Source: Candidatus Rifleibacteriota bacterium
Lineage (GTDB): Bacteria; Muiribacteriota; Ozemobacteria; Ozemobacterales; Ozemobacteraceae
Length of the DNA: 64,000 bases
Direction: 5' to 3'
NCBI GenBank assembly: GCA_015233155.1
Contig: JADFYG010000004.1
Coordinates: 1 to 64,000 of the forward strand
The translations under genes were made by a program, and so were the position numbers. Each line of letters begins with the position of its first letter. Within the stretch, counting starts at the first letter, position 1. The notes under the pieces are model-generated. The model saw only the letters and a program-made list of their open reading frames with translations, had not been told where the DNA came from and did not search any database. Shown in pieces: positions 28,878-38,409 of this stretch.

Positions 28878-30107
28878 ATGGACGTGAAACCTCTGACTTC
28901 ACTGAAGGATCGTTTACTCGAAAATATTGCCAATGGACCGCTGACCATACCTCGCGACGTTAATAACGCAGGTCTTGGCAGCAAGCAGTCACTGGATCTT
29001 TCCACCTTACTTCCGTCGCAGCAGAAGAGTACGGTTGATTCATTTGAAAAGTCACCACAAACAGACGAAGTAAAGAACGACGATAAGAGTCTGACGCGCG
29101 AAGCCGGTGGACTTAAGATTTCATACCAGTTCGATCTGTTTTATCAGTTGTCTCAGAAGGTCTCCGCTCAAATGGGCCAGAAGGGTGCTGACCGATTTGC
29201 GGAAGTTGCATCGAAAGTCACGGAGACATTCAAGGGTTCTTTATCACTGACGATTGACCCTATCGGCTCATATATGAATGGGACTGGGAAGTCTCTGAAT
29301 ATCTCTCCTGATACGGCCAATAAATTCATGGATTCAGTCGACAAACTTGCTGATCTTTCACCGGAATCATTACAGAACTTCCTGAAAGAATCCGACAAAT
29401 TTTTTGGCGATCTTGAAAATACATATGGAAAAGCCAATGGGGCGTTTCAGGACATCAAGACTAAAATGCAGGAACAGGCGCAGAACTTTTTCAATGGAGT
29501 CAAGGATATTCAGCAGCAGGCTCTCGACCAGTCGTCCGCCGCACTGGCCGGTTCCATTCCAGGCACAGACCAGACATTGCCTTCGGGAGGACAGCTCCCT
29601 GCTGGAAATAACGCTCAGTCTGCAGTCGTTCCTCAGATCGGACAAACCGACGGACAGATTCCATTATTATTTGGCAAAGGTGCGACCGCCTCTCAGGGAG
29701 ACTATCAGAACTTCATGAAAGGGTTCGCCGACTATGTGAATAAGTTAAGGGCTCAGATGATGCAGGATTTCCTGGGTGGTTCACTAGCCTCAAAAGATCG
29801 ATATGGGAAAAGCGATGGGTCGGAGAAGAAAGATGATAGTGCTGCAAAGATCACCGATGCATCTTCCGGCGGTTCGTTAAAGCTTGGCACTGCCGCTCAA
29901 TCCGAAAAATCGACCAGTGCTGGTGAAACGGCCGCGACTGATGCGACCAGCGATACTGGAAATGCGGGAAGCTCCAGTGAGATCGCCCGGCTTGAAGTCT
30001 CCGAGACTGTGGTAACTCGTAGTCGATCGCGTTTGCTTGAACTGTTCAATAACACTTCGAACAAGAATCTCGCGGATGAAGCTCAAAAACTGGACACAAA
30101 GGGCTGA
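28878..30107 (+). CDS. hypothetical Ser/Gln/Asp-rich protein with a DUF5610-like segment
   Basis: A 409-residue hydrophilic protein without signal peptide or membrane helix. Residues about 75-190 form a helical domain (LKISYQFDLFYQLSQKVSAQ) that resembles DUF5610, but I hold this loosely. The rest is low complexity, rich in Ser, Gln, Asp, Lys and Gly (about 200-385). GGGAGGG lies 5 bases before the ATG, which is why this start was preferred to one 15 bases upstream. It precedes the pel genes by about 250 bases but has its own terminator, so co-regulation is uncertain. Confidence 0.7.
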   Translation: MDVKPLTSLKDRLLENIANGPLTIPRDVNNAGLGSKQSLDLSTLLPSQQKSTVDSFEKSPQTDEVKNDDKSLTREAGGLKISYQFDLFYQLSQKVSAQMGQKGADRFAEVASKVTETFKGSLSLTIDPIGSYMNGTGKSLNISPDTANKFMDSVDKLADLSPESLQNFLKESDKFFGDLENTYGKANGAFQDIKTKMQEQAQNFFNGVKDIQQQALDQSSAALAGSIPGTDQTLPSGGQLPAGNNAQSAVVPQIGQTDGQIPLLFGKGATASQGDYQNFMKGFADYVNKLRAQMMQDFLGGSLASKDRYGKSDGSEKKDDSAAKITDASSGGSLKLGTAAQSEKSTSAGETAATDATSDTGNAGSSSEIARLEVSETVVTRSRSRLLELFNNTSNKNLADEAQKLDTKG

Positions 30108-30132
30108 ATTATACTAAGACGCATTTTATCTG

Positions 30133-30169
30133 CATCGGGGGCGGCGACAAGCCGTCCCCGATTTTTTTT
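30133..30169 (+). terminator. intrinsic terminator before pelD
   Basis: ATCGGGG-GCGGC pairs with GCCG-TCCCCGAT across GACAA, followed by eight T. It lies 25 bases past the preceding stop and insulates pelD. The gap 30170-30360 is then the likely pel promoter region. Confidence 0.88.
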
Positions 30170-30360
30170 ACGAATCTTGCATTTGCTTTCACAGAACGAG
30201 GCTCCATTTTACTGAAACGGCAGAAAACTTTTTGTTCTTTCCCCGGTTCTTTCCAGAGACGATGTTATAGGCACAAGTCAGTGATAGAATGAAAAGGTAG
30301 TGGCCCGACAGTTAAAAATCGGAGCCTGGCGTTCTCGATTGGTTAAAGCGAGGAAATGCG

Positions 30361-31818
30361 ATGAAATCAGCTGATTCGTATAGGTTTGTTGAGTGGGCTC
30401 GCTCCCTCGTTCCATGGAGACCTTATATCGAATCGACGCTACTTCTTGGATTGGTTGCCTTGGCGAATTGGTGGCTTTTTCCCGGCAATCCTGCTTTCAA
30501 GGGGCTTCCTTTCACCCTTCTGATGATTCCTATTATCTTGATTGCAAGCCGTTATGGAACGTTGCCGTCTACCTTTGTCGGCACTCTTTGCAGCGGTTAC
30601 TATTTTTTCCAGATTTCGTTAGAAAATTTCAGTCGCGGAAAATTGTTCGTGACCTTTGACGATAAGGTTACGATATGCTTTTTCATGGCGACGGCTATTT
30701 TTCTCGGACACATGTTTGAAGTATGGCAGACGCGCACGGGAAAACTTCAGAAGGAGTATCTATTCGTTAAGAAACAGTTCGAAAATCTCAAATTGCATAA
30801 TAGAAGCCTCGAAGGTGCCAATCAGAAATTGGAAAAACGCATTGTCAGTCGGTATACCACCCTCAATAGCCTTTATGAAATGGCACAATATCTGGAAAGT
30901 CTTAGTGAACCGCAATTGTTTCGCGGAATTCTCGAACTGGTGAAACGTTTTCTACAAGCTGATCGCATTTGCTTGTATATCGTGGAAGAGACCGGGGATA
31001 TCAAATTGGGAGAAACGCTCGGCTACTCTGATGCCGAAAAGGAGAAGATGGCTCGGCGAATTCCGGGAAATTCCCTGATTCACGCAGGTTTTGACACTGA
31101 TCGGGTGTTGACCTTTCGCGATGGATTCGAAGATCAGCCGGGTAAAAAAGATGGAACCGGAACACTTATTGTTGCACCGATTCGCTTTCTTAATTCCACA
31201 AAAACTATCGGTGTGATTGCCGTGGATAATCTGCCATTTCTTGCGATAAATGCCGTTAATATTCGCGTTTTGGGTATGATTGCGGATTGGGCTGCGCGTG
31301 CTTTGGAGAAAACCAAGACATTTTCCGCCCTCAGTTCAAGAATGCCGTTGTTTGATAAAGTAGGCGGCGTTTATTCTCAGTCATATTTCGAGATCCGCTT
31401 ATCCCAGGAAATGAGTCGTGCTATACGACATCGCCTGCCTTTGACTCTCCTGATGATTGGCCTGGATGGACTTGAAAAAACGACCCCAGAAAAAAGGGAA
31501 GAAACCCTTGCCGAAGTAGGCAATGTTTTGAGTCGCTCGCTTCGCGATCTGGATATTCCCTGTCGCTACCATCTTCCCGATATATTTGCTTTGATTTTGC
31601 CTCTGACAGACAGTGCCGGAGCAAAAATTTTCGTGGGGAGACTTCGAACAAAACTGGATATATATGCCTCCACACTTTCATCGGAATTGCCTCTTCGTTT
31701 GAAATTGGCTGCGCACGTTTTTCACGGAGGTCATGAAAAAGAAACGGTTGAAGCCACTCTTCCAGTACTTACCCGGCGTTTCCTGGAAGAAGTGGAAGAA
31801 AAGTTTCGACAGACATGA
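30361..31818 (+). CDS. pelD: PelD-like c-di-GMP receptor
   Basis: The inner-membrane c-di-GMP sensor that switches on Pel exopolysaccharide synthesis. Four hydrophobic helices lie at about 24-120. A coiled coil follows (130-165), then a GAF domain (170-320) and a degenerate GGDEF domain (335-485). The catalytic GGDEF signature is replaced by HLPDI (404-408), so no cyclase activity is expected. The inhibitory-site motif RDLD (R395-x-x-D398) is kept in register, five residues ahead, as in P. aeruginosa PelD, where it binds the dinucleotide. The assignment is supported by PelE, PelF and PelG genes directly downstream. pelE starts inside its 3' end. Confidence 0.9.
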   Translation: MKSADSYRFVEWARSLVPWRPYIESTLLLGLVALANWWLFPGNPAFKGLPFTLLMIPIILIASRYGTLPSTFVGTLCSGYYFFQISLENFSRGKLFVTFDDKVTICFFMATAIFLGHMFEVWQTRTGKLQKEYLFVKKQFENLKLHNRSLEGANQKLEKRIVSRYTTLNSLYEMAQYLESLSEPQLFRGILELVKRFLQADRICLYIVEETGDIKLGETLGYSDAEKEKMARRIPGNSLIHAGFDTDRVLTFRDGFEDQPGKKDGTGTLIVAPIRFLNSTKTIGVIAVDNLPFLAINAVNIRVLGMIADWAARALEKTKTFSALSSRMPLFDKVGGVYSQSYFEIRLSQEMSRAIRHRLPLTLLMIGLDGLEKTTPEKREETLAEVGNVLSRSLRDLDIPCRYHLPDIFALILPLTDSAGAKIFVGRLRTKLDIYASTLSSELPLRLKLAAHVFHGGHEKETVEATLPVLTRRFLEEVEEKFRQT

Positions 31819-33253
31819 ACTCATTATGCATGGCCAGATGAGCCACACTCAGGAGTTTACTCGATCGACCCACTTCCTGAAATCTCATTCCGCTTTTGAA
31901 TGGGCAATTCTGTTGTCATCAAATGTTCTGGAACTGGATGTCCTGCGTCGTGTTCATGGCTATGGGGATGGCATTGTTATACTGTTTTGTGCGTTTGAGC
32001 ATATCGTAGCTGTTGCATTCCTGTATGCGGCTCTTCGACGGAAACCACTTATATCTCAGCCTGAAAATAAGAATTCTAATAGTGGCACACATACTGAACA
32101 GTCTCCAAAACCTGCATTTAATAAGGCTGGACGAGACGTCGTAGACAAATTTCCCCCCGGAAGGGATTTGAAGCACGGAAGAAACAAATCAGATGGGGCT
32201 TTGTCGCCTCGAAAAATGGAAAAGATTAAGGCTTCTTTGGTGGCCAAGAACAAGAGCGCTTCGATGCCAGTGCATGTAGACGCCGCCGAATTATGTATTC
32301 CGCTTGTTTGGCCGATTGGTTTATTTCTTCCTTTTTTCGGAATTTGGGGTTTGTCTGTTTTGGCAGTTTTTCTTCCTGATGAACGACCTTCAGAGTCTGC
32401 AATGTATCAGGAGTATCTTGAGTTTGTGCAAAGACGAAACGATCCACATACCAGATTCGAAAGTATTGACGTAGAACATGCAACACTCGAAAGACTCAAT
32501 ATCGAGCCGGTCGTCGATATTTTATCAGGCACCGACAAAACGCTCGTCTGGGGATCCATAGAAGTTTTATCTGAACTGGCTGATGAAGAAGCGGTTGGAT
32601 TGATAAAGAAAACTATGGACGATCATGACATGGATATAAAATTCTATTCGTCCTGGGGGCTTGATCGAATCGAGAAACGTTTTCTTCGCGAGATCGATCA
32701 GCGTCGGGAAGAACTGAAATGTGGCTCGGGGCGAAACAACGTGCTTGCCTTCGTTGAAGTAATGAATAGGTATTTGCGGTCGGGGTTACTTGATCTTCCT
32801 ATGGCAAGGGCGTTCGCACAGGAAGCCCTCGAATGGCTGTTTCAAATGGTACGTCAGGATTTTGAAAACCCAGATCTCAAAGGACTCATAGCGGTAACCA
32901 ACCAGTTAGCGGGAAACTACGGCGTCAGCCTGATGATTTTTTCGGAGCTCTGGGACAAAAAGATTCTTCCTCACAGATTTTTCCCCGAATGTGCGGAAGC
33001 GTTTTTTTTCGCGGGTGATCTGGAAAGAACTGAAGAGGTCATGGAAGAAGGAACTCGGGAACGAGTGAACCAGGCTTTCTTGGCTGGAAGGTCTACTGAA
33101 ACATCTCTGTCTTCCCTTCGGGAATTCTGGCTCGCAAAGCGGGATATTTCAGTTGAAAACGCCAGGGACTCCCAGGAGGTTGGAAATGAGTCTGATTTCA
33201 GCCGGCGGGGATCATCCTCGCCTGCTGATACGAGTGTTCGGGGAGTATCATGA
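31733..33253 (+). CDS. pelE: PelE-like membrane protein
   Basis: The partner of PelD in the inner-membrane Pel synthase complex. It has a hydrophobic pair of helices at about 55-100, a charged low-complexity loop (about 108-180), a further membrane segment at 187-215 and a cytosolic helical-repeat domain to residue 506. Assignment rests mostly on position between pelD and pelF and on this architecture. P. aeruginosa PelE is shorter, about 330 residues. The start is uncertain: ATG 31733 follows GGAGG at a tight 2-base spacing and overlaps pelD by 86 bases, while ATG 31826 begins just after the pelD stop. Its stop overlaps pelF by 4 bases. Confidence 0.82.
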   Translation: MKKKRLKPLFQYLPGVSWKKWKKSFDRHELIMHGQMSHTQEFTRSTHFLKSHSAFEWAILLSSNVLELDVLRRVHGYGDGIVILFCAFEHIVAVAFLYAALRRKPLISQPENKNSNSGTHTEQSPKPAFNKAGRDVVDKFPPGRDLKHGRNKSDGALSPRKMEKIKASLVAKNKSASMPVHVDAAELCIPLVWPIGLFLPFFGIWGLSVLAVFLPDERPSESAMYQEYLEFVQRRNDPHTRFESIDVEHATLERLNIEPVVDILSGTDKTLVWGSIEVLSELADEEAVGLIKKTMDDHDMDIKFYSSWGLDRIEKRFLREIDQRREELKCGSGRNNVLAFVEVMNRYLRSGLLDLPMARAFAQEALEWLFQMVRQDFENPDLKGLIAVTNQLAGNYGVSLMIFSELWDKKILPHRFFPECAEAFFFAGDLERTEEVMEEGTRERVNQAFLAGRSTETSLSSLREFWLAKRDISVENARDSQEVGNESDFSRRGSSSPADTSVRGVS

Positions 33254-34902
33254 CAAAAACACCCACATCCGTTCTTCCAGCTGTCGATGTCGAGTTGATC
33301 ATTGAGGGAAGTTACCCGTTTGTGGCAGGTGGAGTTTCTTCGTGGGTTCAACGCCTGATGGCCAGAATGCCTGATCTGTCATTCGGAATTACCCATATCG
33401 GGAGTCAGAGAAAGTCATTACGAAAATTGAAATACAAGCTTCCCGAAAATGTTTCCTTTCTACAAAATGTGTATTTATTTGATCCCGTGTTTGTTCCGGC
33501 TGGTGATACGGGCGTTTTTCCATTTGAACTGTGGTCTGCCGATATCGAAAAACCCTCAATGAAAAAAGGTATTGATCACATTCTGGGCATAGATGATTCC
33601 AGTAACGGAATTTCGGGAGTATTTTCGGAATTATCTCAATTTCACGAACAGTTTCATTCTCGGTCGATTCAAGGATTCTCCGGGTTGTTGAAAAAAATGA
33701 CCGACGACAGAATGATCCCTGTCCTGAGGCGTTTATACTCTTCCCGGGAGGCCTTTTCGCTTGTCATTCGGCTGTATCAGAAACTTGCTGCAAAAAGTTC
33801 TTTTCTGGACTTCTTTTGGACATGGCGCTTACTTCATGTCCCGTTGCTGCAGTTGCTCCAGACCAGGCCTGTAAAAGCACGCATATGTCATGCTGTGTCG
33901 ACCGGTTTTGCGGGATTTCTTGGAACCTTGCGGAAAATCACTCAGGGAATTCCTCTCCTGCTCACTGAACACGGTATTTATACCAGAGAACGAGCGATTG
34001 AAATTACACATGCAGACTGGATTTTCAAGGAAGCCCACCCCGAGTATCGCGTTCGTCGTGCCCAAGGGACTTTCAAGCGAATGTGGATGAGCTATTTTCA
34101 GACAATCGGGTTATGGACTTATCAGGCTTCAGATCGCATTATAACGCTGAATCAAGGCAATTATGACGCGCAAATCATCCTTGGAGCTGTACCTGAAAAA
34201 CTGGAAATCATTCCCAATGGCATTTCCATGGAAGCATTCCTGGACTTGCGGTCATCAGCAAGCCCGTCTCCTCATGCCTTCCGGGTAGGATTCATAGGGC
34301 GTGTAGTAATGATCAAGGACGTGAGAACGTTTTTGCGGGCTGCAAAGATCGTTTTGATGGAGTATCCAGATGCCATGTTTTCCGTAATAGGACCATTAGA
34401 TGAAGAGCCCGAGTATGCTGAAGAGATGCAGGCGCTTACGCACATGCTGCGAATCGAGAATCGGGTGGAATTTCTTGGAAAGCAGAATGTCAGGGAATAC
34501 TTTCCCAAACTGGATGTGAATGTACTGACTTCAATTTCTGAAGCCCAGCCCCTGACGCTGCTTGAAGGAATGGCCGCCGGTCTGCCGTGCGTTGCGACCG
34601 ATGTGGGATCTTGTCGAGAGCTGATATTCGGTTGTGATCAAGCTGATCGGGAGCTCGGTGAGTGCGGTATTATAACCAGTTTGCGCTCTCCAGCTCAAAC
34701 GGCGCAGGCGATAATAGATATTTGTACAAATCCGCCACGTTATCAGAAAATGGTACAAGCTGGAAAAACACGAGTAAAAACATATTATCAGGAAAAAGAC
34801 ATCTACGGACGATATCGACGCCTTTATGAAGACCTCGGACATGTGCCTCCCGCACGTTTCATGAATCGGACTGGTGCAACAACAGGGAAGGCGCGTAACT
34901 GA
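33250..34902 (+). CDS. pelF: PelF-like glycosyltransferase
   Basis: A cytosolic GT4-family glycosyltransferase that polymerises Pel from UDP-sugars. The 550-residue protein begins with the PelF/DUF3492 N-domain signature DVELIIEGSYPFVAGGVSSW (13-32). The conserved LLTEHGIYTRER is near 237-248. The nucleotide-sugar site has E431 and E439 in the EX7E motif (SEAQPLTLLEGMAAG). It overlaps pelE by 4 bases and pelG by 1 base (TGATG), so the pel genes are tightly coupled. Confidence 0.95.
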   Translation: MTKTPTSVLPAVDVELIIEGSYPFVAGGVSSWVQRLMARMPDLSFGITHIGSQRKSLRKLKYKLPENVSFLQNVYLFDPVFVPAGDTGVFPFELWSADIEKPSMKKGIDHILGIDDSSNGISGVFSELSQFHEQFHSRSIQGFSGLLKKMTDDRMIPVLRRLYSSREAFSLVIRLYQKLAAKSSFLDFFWTWRLLHVPLLQLLQTRPVKARICHAVSTGFAGFLGTLRKITQGIPLLLTEHGIYTRERAIEITHADWIFKEAHPEYRVRRAQGTFKRMWMSYFQTIGLWTYQASDRIITLNQGNYDAQIILGAVPEKLEIIPNGISMEAFLDLRSSASPSPHAFRVGFIGRVVMIKDVRTFLRAAKIVLMEYPDAMFSVIGPLDEEPEYAEEMQALTHMLRIENRVEFLGKQNVREYFPKLDVNVLTSISEAQPLTLLEGMAAGLPCVATDVGSCRELIFGCDQADRELGECGIITSLRSPAQTAQAIIDICTNPPRYQKMVQAGKTRVKTYYQEKDIYGRYRRLYEDLGHVPPARFMNRTGATTGKARN

Positions 34903-36341
34903 TGGCAGGAATCGGATTTCGATTACATAAGTTCCTGAAAGAGGGCACCTATGTGTCGACATTGAAGGGACTTATTTTTGCGACTTCCCTTGTTGCCGGC
35001 CCCTGGATCGTTACAATGTTCGCAGTTTCACTGATGACCGTATTTACCCGGTTGCAAGGCGTTGAATACGATGTATTTCGAACTTCGATCGTGTATATAT
35101 ACGCGATCTCTCTTGTTTTTACAGGATTGTATCAGATGCCGGTCACTCGATATGTCGCCGATGCACTGTATGCCAAGCACCTTGAAAAAGTTGTTCCCGG
35201 CTTTATTGCAATGGCAATTGCAACTGTTCTGGTTCAAGGTACGGCAGGCTTTGCATTCTCCCTGATTCTCCCCTTTTCCTGGGTCTTTCGTTTGACGTTC
35301 CAGGGAGGTCTTGTTATCGTCAGTCTTTTGTGGCTCTCCGGAATTTATCTCAGCTGTCTCAGGGATTATGTTGCTATTACAATAATTTTCGCTGGAGGCG
35401 CATTTGTCAGCGTTATTGCTTCCATCCTTGGAGAAAAAGCCTGGGGTCTGGATGGCGCGATGCTTGGTTTTTTTGCGGGACAAGGCGTTATTTTACTCGG
35501 ACAGGTTTGGCGAATATTCTTCGAAATAGGCCGGCCCATGGCAAAGCCGGATTTTTCCATTCTTCAGTCTCCAGCCATGTTTCGTGAACACTTTTGGGTC
35601 GGATTTTTATGTAACTTGGGTGTCTGGGCTGATAAGATCATATACTGGTTTTCTCCTGTCGGACAAAAAGTATGCCCGGGGCTGTTTGCGTGCCCCTTAT
35701 ACGATACACCGATGTTTTTCGCGTATGTAACGATCATTCCTGCTATCGGTATGTTTTTTCTCAACGTCGAAACTGTGTTTTATGATGCATATCGGGAATT
35801 CTACAGTGCTATCGAGGGGAGGCATACTTTTCGATCCATAACACGTCGGCAAACGGATGTCAAAAGGACGATCCGCTTTTCTTATCAGGAAATGATACGT
35901 ATTCAAGGAACTATAACTCTTCTTATATTTGTTTTTGCTCCGGAAATATTGTCATCGTTCGGTTACCATAACGATCTCGTAGGGCCACTTCGGTGGGCTC
36001 TATGGGGTGGTTTTTTTCAGGTCTTGTTTCTATTCGGATCGCTTTCTCTCCTCTATTTTGATTTCTCCCGGGAAGCCTTGTATGGCAGCTTTGTCTACTG
36101 CTCGGTTAACATTGTTATATCCGGTTTGACTGCCTGGGGATTTCTGCCTGCGTGGCATGGAGTCGGGTACTTTGTCGCAGCTCTTTTGGCGTTTCTCATT
36201 ACCATGCAATCCCTTCGCCATAAGCTGAGTGAACTGACATTTCTTACGTTCATGGGACATCCATTCCCGGGCGAACGGGAAGCGGAAAGGCCGGTCCTGG
36301 GCTCGGACGGTCGGCTTGGAGAGATCATTTTTCGAAAATAA
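34902..36341 (+). CDS. pelG: PelG-like polysaccharide transporter
   Basis: A 12-helix inner-membrane protein related to PST/MOP flippases that moves the Pel chain across the inner membrane with PelD and PelE. The N-terminus MAGIGFRLHKFL followed by SLVAGPWIV is typical of PelG. At 479 residues it is close to the usual length. Helices are spread over residues 25-445 with a hydrophilic C-tail (about 450-479). It is the last gene of the pel operon and converges on the DUF2194 gene with only 15 bases between. Confidence 0.93.
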   Translation: MAGIGFRLHKFLKEGTYVSTLKGLIFATSLVAGPWIVTMFAVSLMTVFTRLQGVEYDVFRTSIVYIYAISLVFTGLYQMPVTRYVADALYAKHLEKVVPGFIAMAIATVLVQGTAGFAFSLILPFSWVFRLTFQGGLVIVSLLWLSGIYLSCLRDYVAITIIFAGGAFVSVIASILGEKAWGLDGAMLGFFAGQGVILLGQVWRIFFEIGRPMAKPDFSILQSPAMFREHFWVGFLCNLGVWADKIIYWFSPVGQKVCPGLFACPLYDTPMFFAYVTIIPAIGMFFLNVETVFYDAYREFYSAIEGRHTFRSITRRQTDVKRTIRFSYQEMIRIQGTITLLIFVFAPEILSSFGYHNDLVGPLRWALWGGFFQVLFLFGSLSLLYFDFSREALYGSFVYCSVNIVISGLTAWGFLPAWHGVGYFVAALLAFLITMQSLRHKLSELTFLTFMGHPFPGEREAERPVLGSDGRLGEIIFRK

Positions 36342-36356
36342 TGAGTCGATTCATCT

Positions 36357-38219
36357 TCAGTGGAAGTGAATGGAAGCTGAAGCATCGCTCATTTCCATGA
36401 GATAGAGTTTCCCAGGCTCGATAGTGCAAATGATATGACCACCTATAATGGTTGGTGCTGAAGCAATTTGCTGGCTGAAAACAAAGAGATATGGACGTTT
36501 ATTACCCTGAATTAGCAGCGTTCTGTCTTTGCCGATGGAGATTCCCGACATTTCCTCAAGATATTTTTTCAGCGGAACCATGAATTCGGACGGTGTCATT
36601 TTTTGCGCAACGGGCAAAAGAGAAATAAAGTAACGAATCATGTGTTGCAGGCTGGAGAAGATGGCTTCCCAGTTTTTGCCCAAGCCTCTGTTTTCGTCGA
36701 AAATATCATCCGGATGTACAAAGTGATTCACCATTCCATGTGTCATAACCCCGTTAAGAATGCTGAATTTCGTGACTTCATCCAAAAAATATCCATTTGA
36801 AAGTCTGGGAATATTCATCAGCTTAGGTATATCCTTGTCAAAACCGAATTCATCTCCGATGAGCATCGGGGTCGATGAAGCCGAAGAAAAATCCTCTAGT
36901 CCGATGTATAGACGGCAGATATTTCGCATAGATGGAAAAGCGAGACTGAGAGCTCTTTTCCCATCCTGATCGATCAGATTGTTCGGTGGAGCATATGAAA
37001 GCGGCGGAGAAAGCTCGAATTTTTCCCAAAGGGTTACTCCGGCCGAAAGCGCAGAGATCATGGATTCCCCGGAGGGCCATGGAGGATACGGGCCGGAGGC
37101 CAGATAGAGAGATTGATGGTTATAGCCATGGAATCCGATTTCATCACCGCTTTTCCTGATGCGCTCAAGAATACTCTCAAAAAACTCTTCTCTATCAGTG
37201 ATTGCAGTGAATGAACCGGTCATCTGGTTTGTGTAACAGAAACAAGGAAAATGAACCAGCTTGAGCCCTGCCTCTCGCAAAAAAGGAGGGACTTGTTCAT
37301 ACCAGATCGATTCGTAAAATTGAAAATCAGTCAGGCCCATCTCGTTGCCTACAACGCCAGTTTTTCCGCCGTATGCAGGTGGAGGAGAATCATCGATTTC
37401 CATTAATATCGTGTTGAACACCGTCATTGCGGCAAATGGAAGTGAGCGAAGCAGTGAAAAAAGAAACAGACCACGGAACTCTTTTTGGTGAAGGCAATCC
37501 GCGTTCCAGAAAACGATGCGACCTTCTCCGAATGACCGTTCCAGAAGTAAAGGCATTGTTGCCGGATTCTGATAGCGTATCTGAATAGTCCATGATGCCG
37601 AGGGAGTGATGTGATATCCGCTGGCTCCAAACTGTTTTGTTCCTAAAACAGCATCCTCTTTTTGGAAAATGGGAAGACAGGACTGAACGCCTGTTCCATC
37701 GATGAATTCCGGGGAGCTTCCATAGGTCGGACGCAAACCGATGGTTTCCCATAACTCCGGATTCCATGTGCGCAAAGCCACAAAAAGAAGTCCACCGGTT
37801 CTGACAAAAGAAATGGTTTCTTGTACTGATAATAATTGCCCAGCGCTCTCTGCGGCCAGAATGACGGCGTCATAATGAGGATGTGGGGCAGATTTCCATG
37901 CTGCGCCCGTGAATTCCTGGCCGGAAATCTCATCGAAAGAAAGTGAAGCATACTGCATTGCCAGTCGCAGATTAAGCGTGTTTTTGCGACTGGCTTCCTG
38001 ACGTTGATCGGTTACAAGGAGGAAGGTTTGTCGGCGAACAGGTACGACTCCGAAATTTTCTTCGGCTCTGATGGTTTTGGGGAAAGAGCACGCTACGAGG
38101 AAAATAATAACCGAGAGTGCTAAAACTAGTGCGGTGGCATAATCCCTTGTCAATTCTTTTTCCGGACGGACAAAGTCGTTCGTCATGTGGTCGACAATGA
38201 TCATGGCTCGACGACTCAT
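36357..38219 (-). CDS. DUF2194 deacetylase-like membrane protein, probably Pel-related
   Basis: A 620-residue protein with one membrane helix near residues 28-47. The ATG at 38219 was chosen for its AAGGA ribosome site, in preference to one 33 bases upstream. The N-terminal half resembles a Rossmann/amidotransferase-like domain. The C-terminal half carries a NodB-like metal triad: EIDD (D276, D277) and HGYNH (H364, H368), with HFVHPDD further on. DUF2194 proteins of this kind accompany pel genes in Gram-positive bacteria as the deacetylase PelA_DA, as I recall it. Convergent on pelG, it is the best candidate for the missing PelA deacetylase function. Confidence 0.8.
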   Translation of the reverse strand: MSRRAMIIVDHMTNDFVRPEKELTRDYATALVLALSVIIFLVACSFPKTIRAEENFGVVPVRRQTFLLVTDQRQEASRKNTLNLRLAMQYASLSFDEISGQEFTGAAWKSAPHPHYDAVILAAESAGQLLSVQETISFVRTGGLLFVALRTWNPELWETIGLRPTYGSSPEFIDGTGVQSCLPIFQKEDAVLGTKQFGASGYHITPSASWTIQIRYQNPATMPLLLERSFGEGRIVFWNADCLHQKEFRGLFLFSLLRSLPFAAMTVFNTILMEIDDSPPPAYGGKTGVVGNEMGLTDFQFYESIWYEQVPPFLREAGLKLVHFPCFCYTNQMTGSFTAITDREEFFESILERIRKSGDEIGFHGYNHQSLYLASGPYPPWPSGESMISALSAGVTLWEKFELSPPLSYAPPNNLIDQDGKRALSLAFPSMRNICRLYIGLEDFSSASSTPMLIGDEFGFDKDIPKLMNIPRLSNGYFLDEVTKFSILNGVMTHGMVNHFVHPDDIFDENRGLGKNWEAIFSSLQHMIRYFISLLPVAQKMTPSEFMVPLKKYLEEMSGISIGKDRTLLIQGNKRPYLFVFSQQIASAPTIIGGHIICTIEPGKLYLMEMSDASASIHFH

Positions 38220-38409
38220 ATTTTCCTTTGTTTGCACGAATGAATATGGCATACCACAAAATAATACTCGGTTCCAATTATAAAATCATATTTTCTGATA
38301 TAAGGAAATCTCCTAAGAAACTTAAAAAAGTCCTTGCTTTTATTTCATGTATTGTTACTATTACTCTCTCAATCGTGGATTTAATTATTTCCAAATAAAG
38401 GAGAAAGAA

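Noticed and set aside
28878..30107. This protein as part of the pel operon
   Set aside because: A strong terminator and about 190 bases of likely promoter region separate it from pelD, so I do not include it in the operon.
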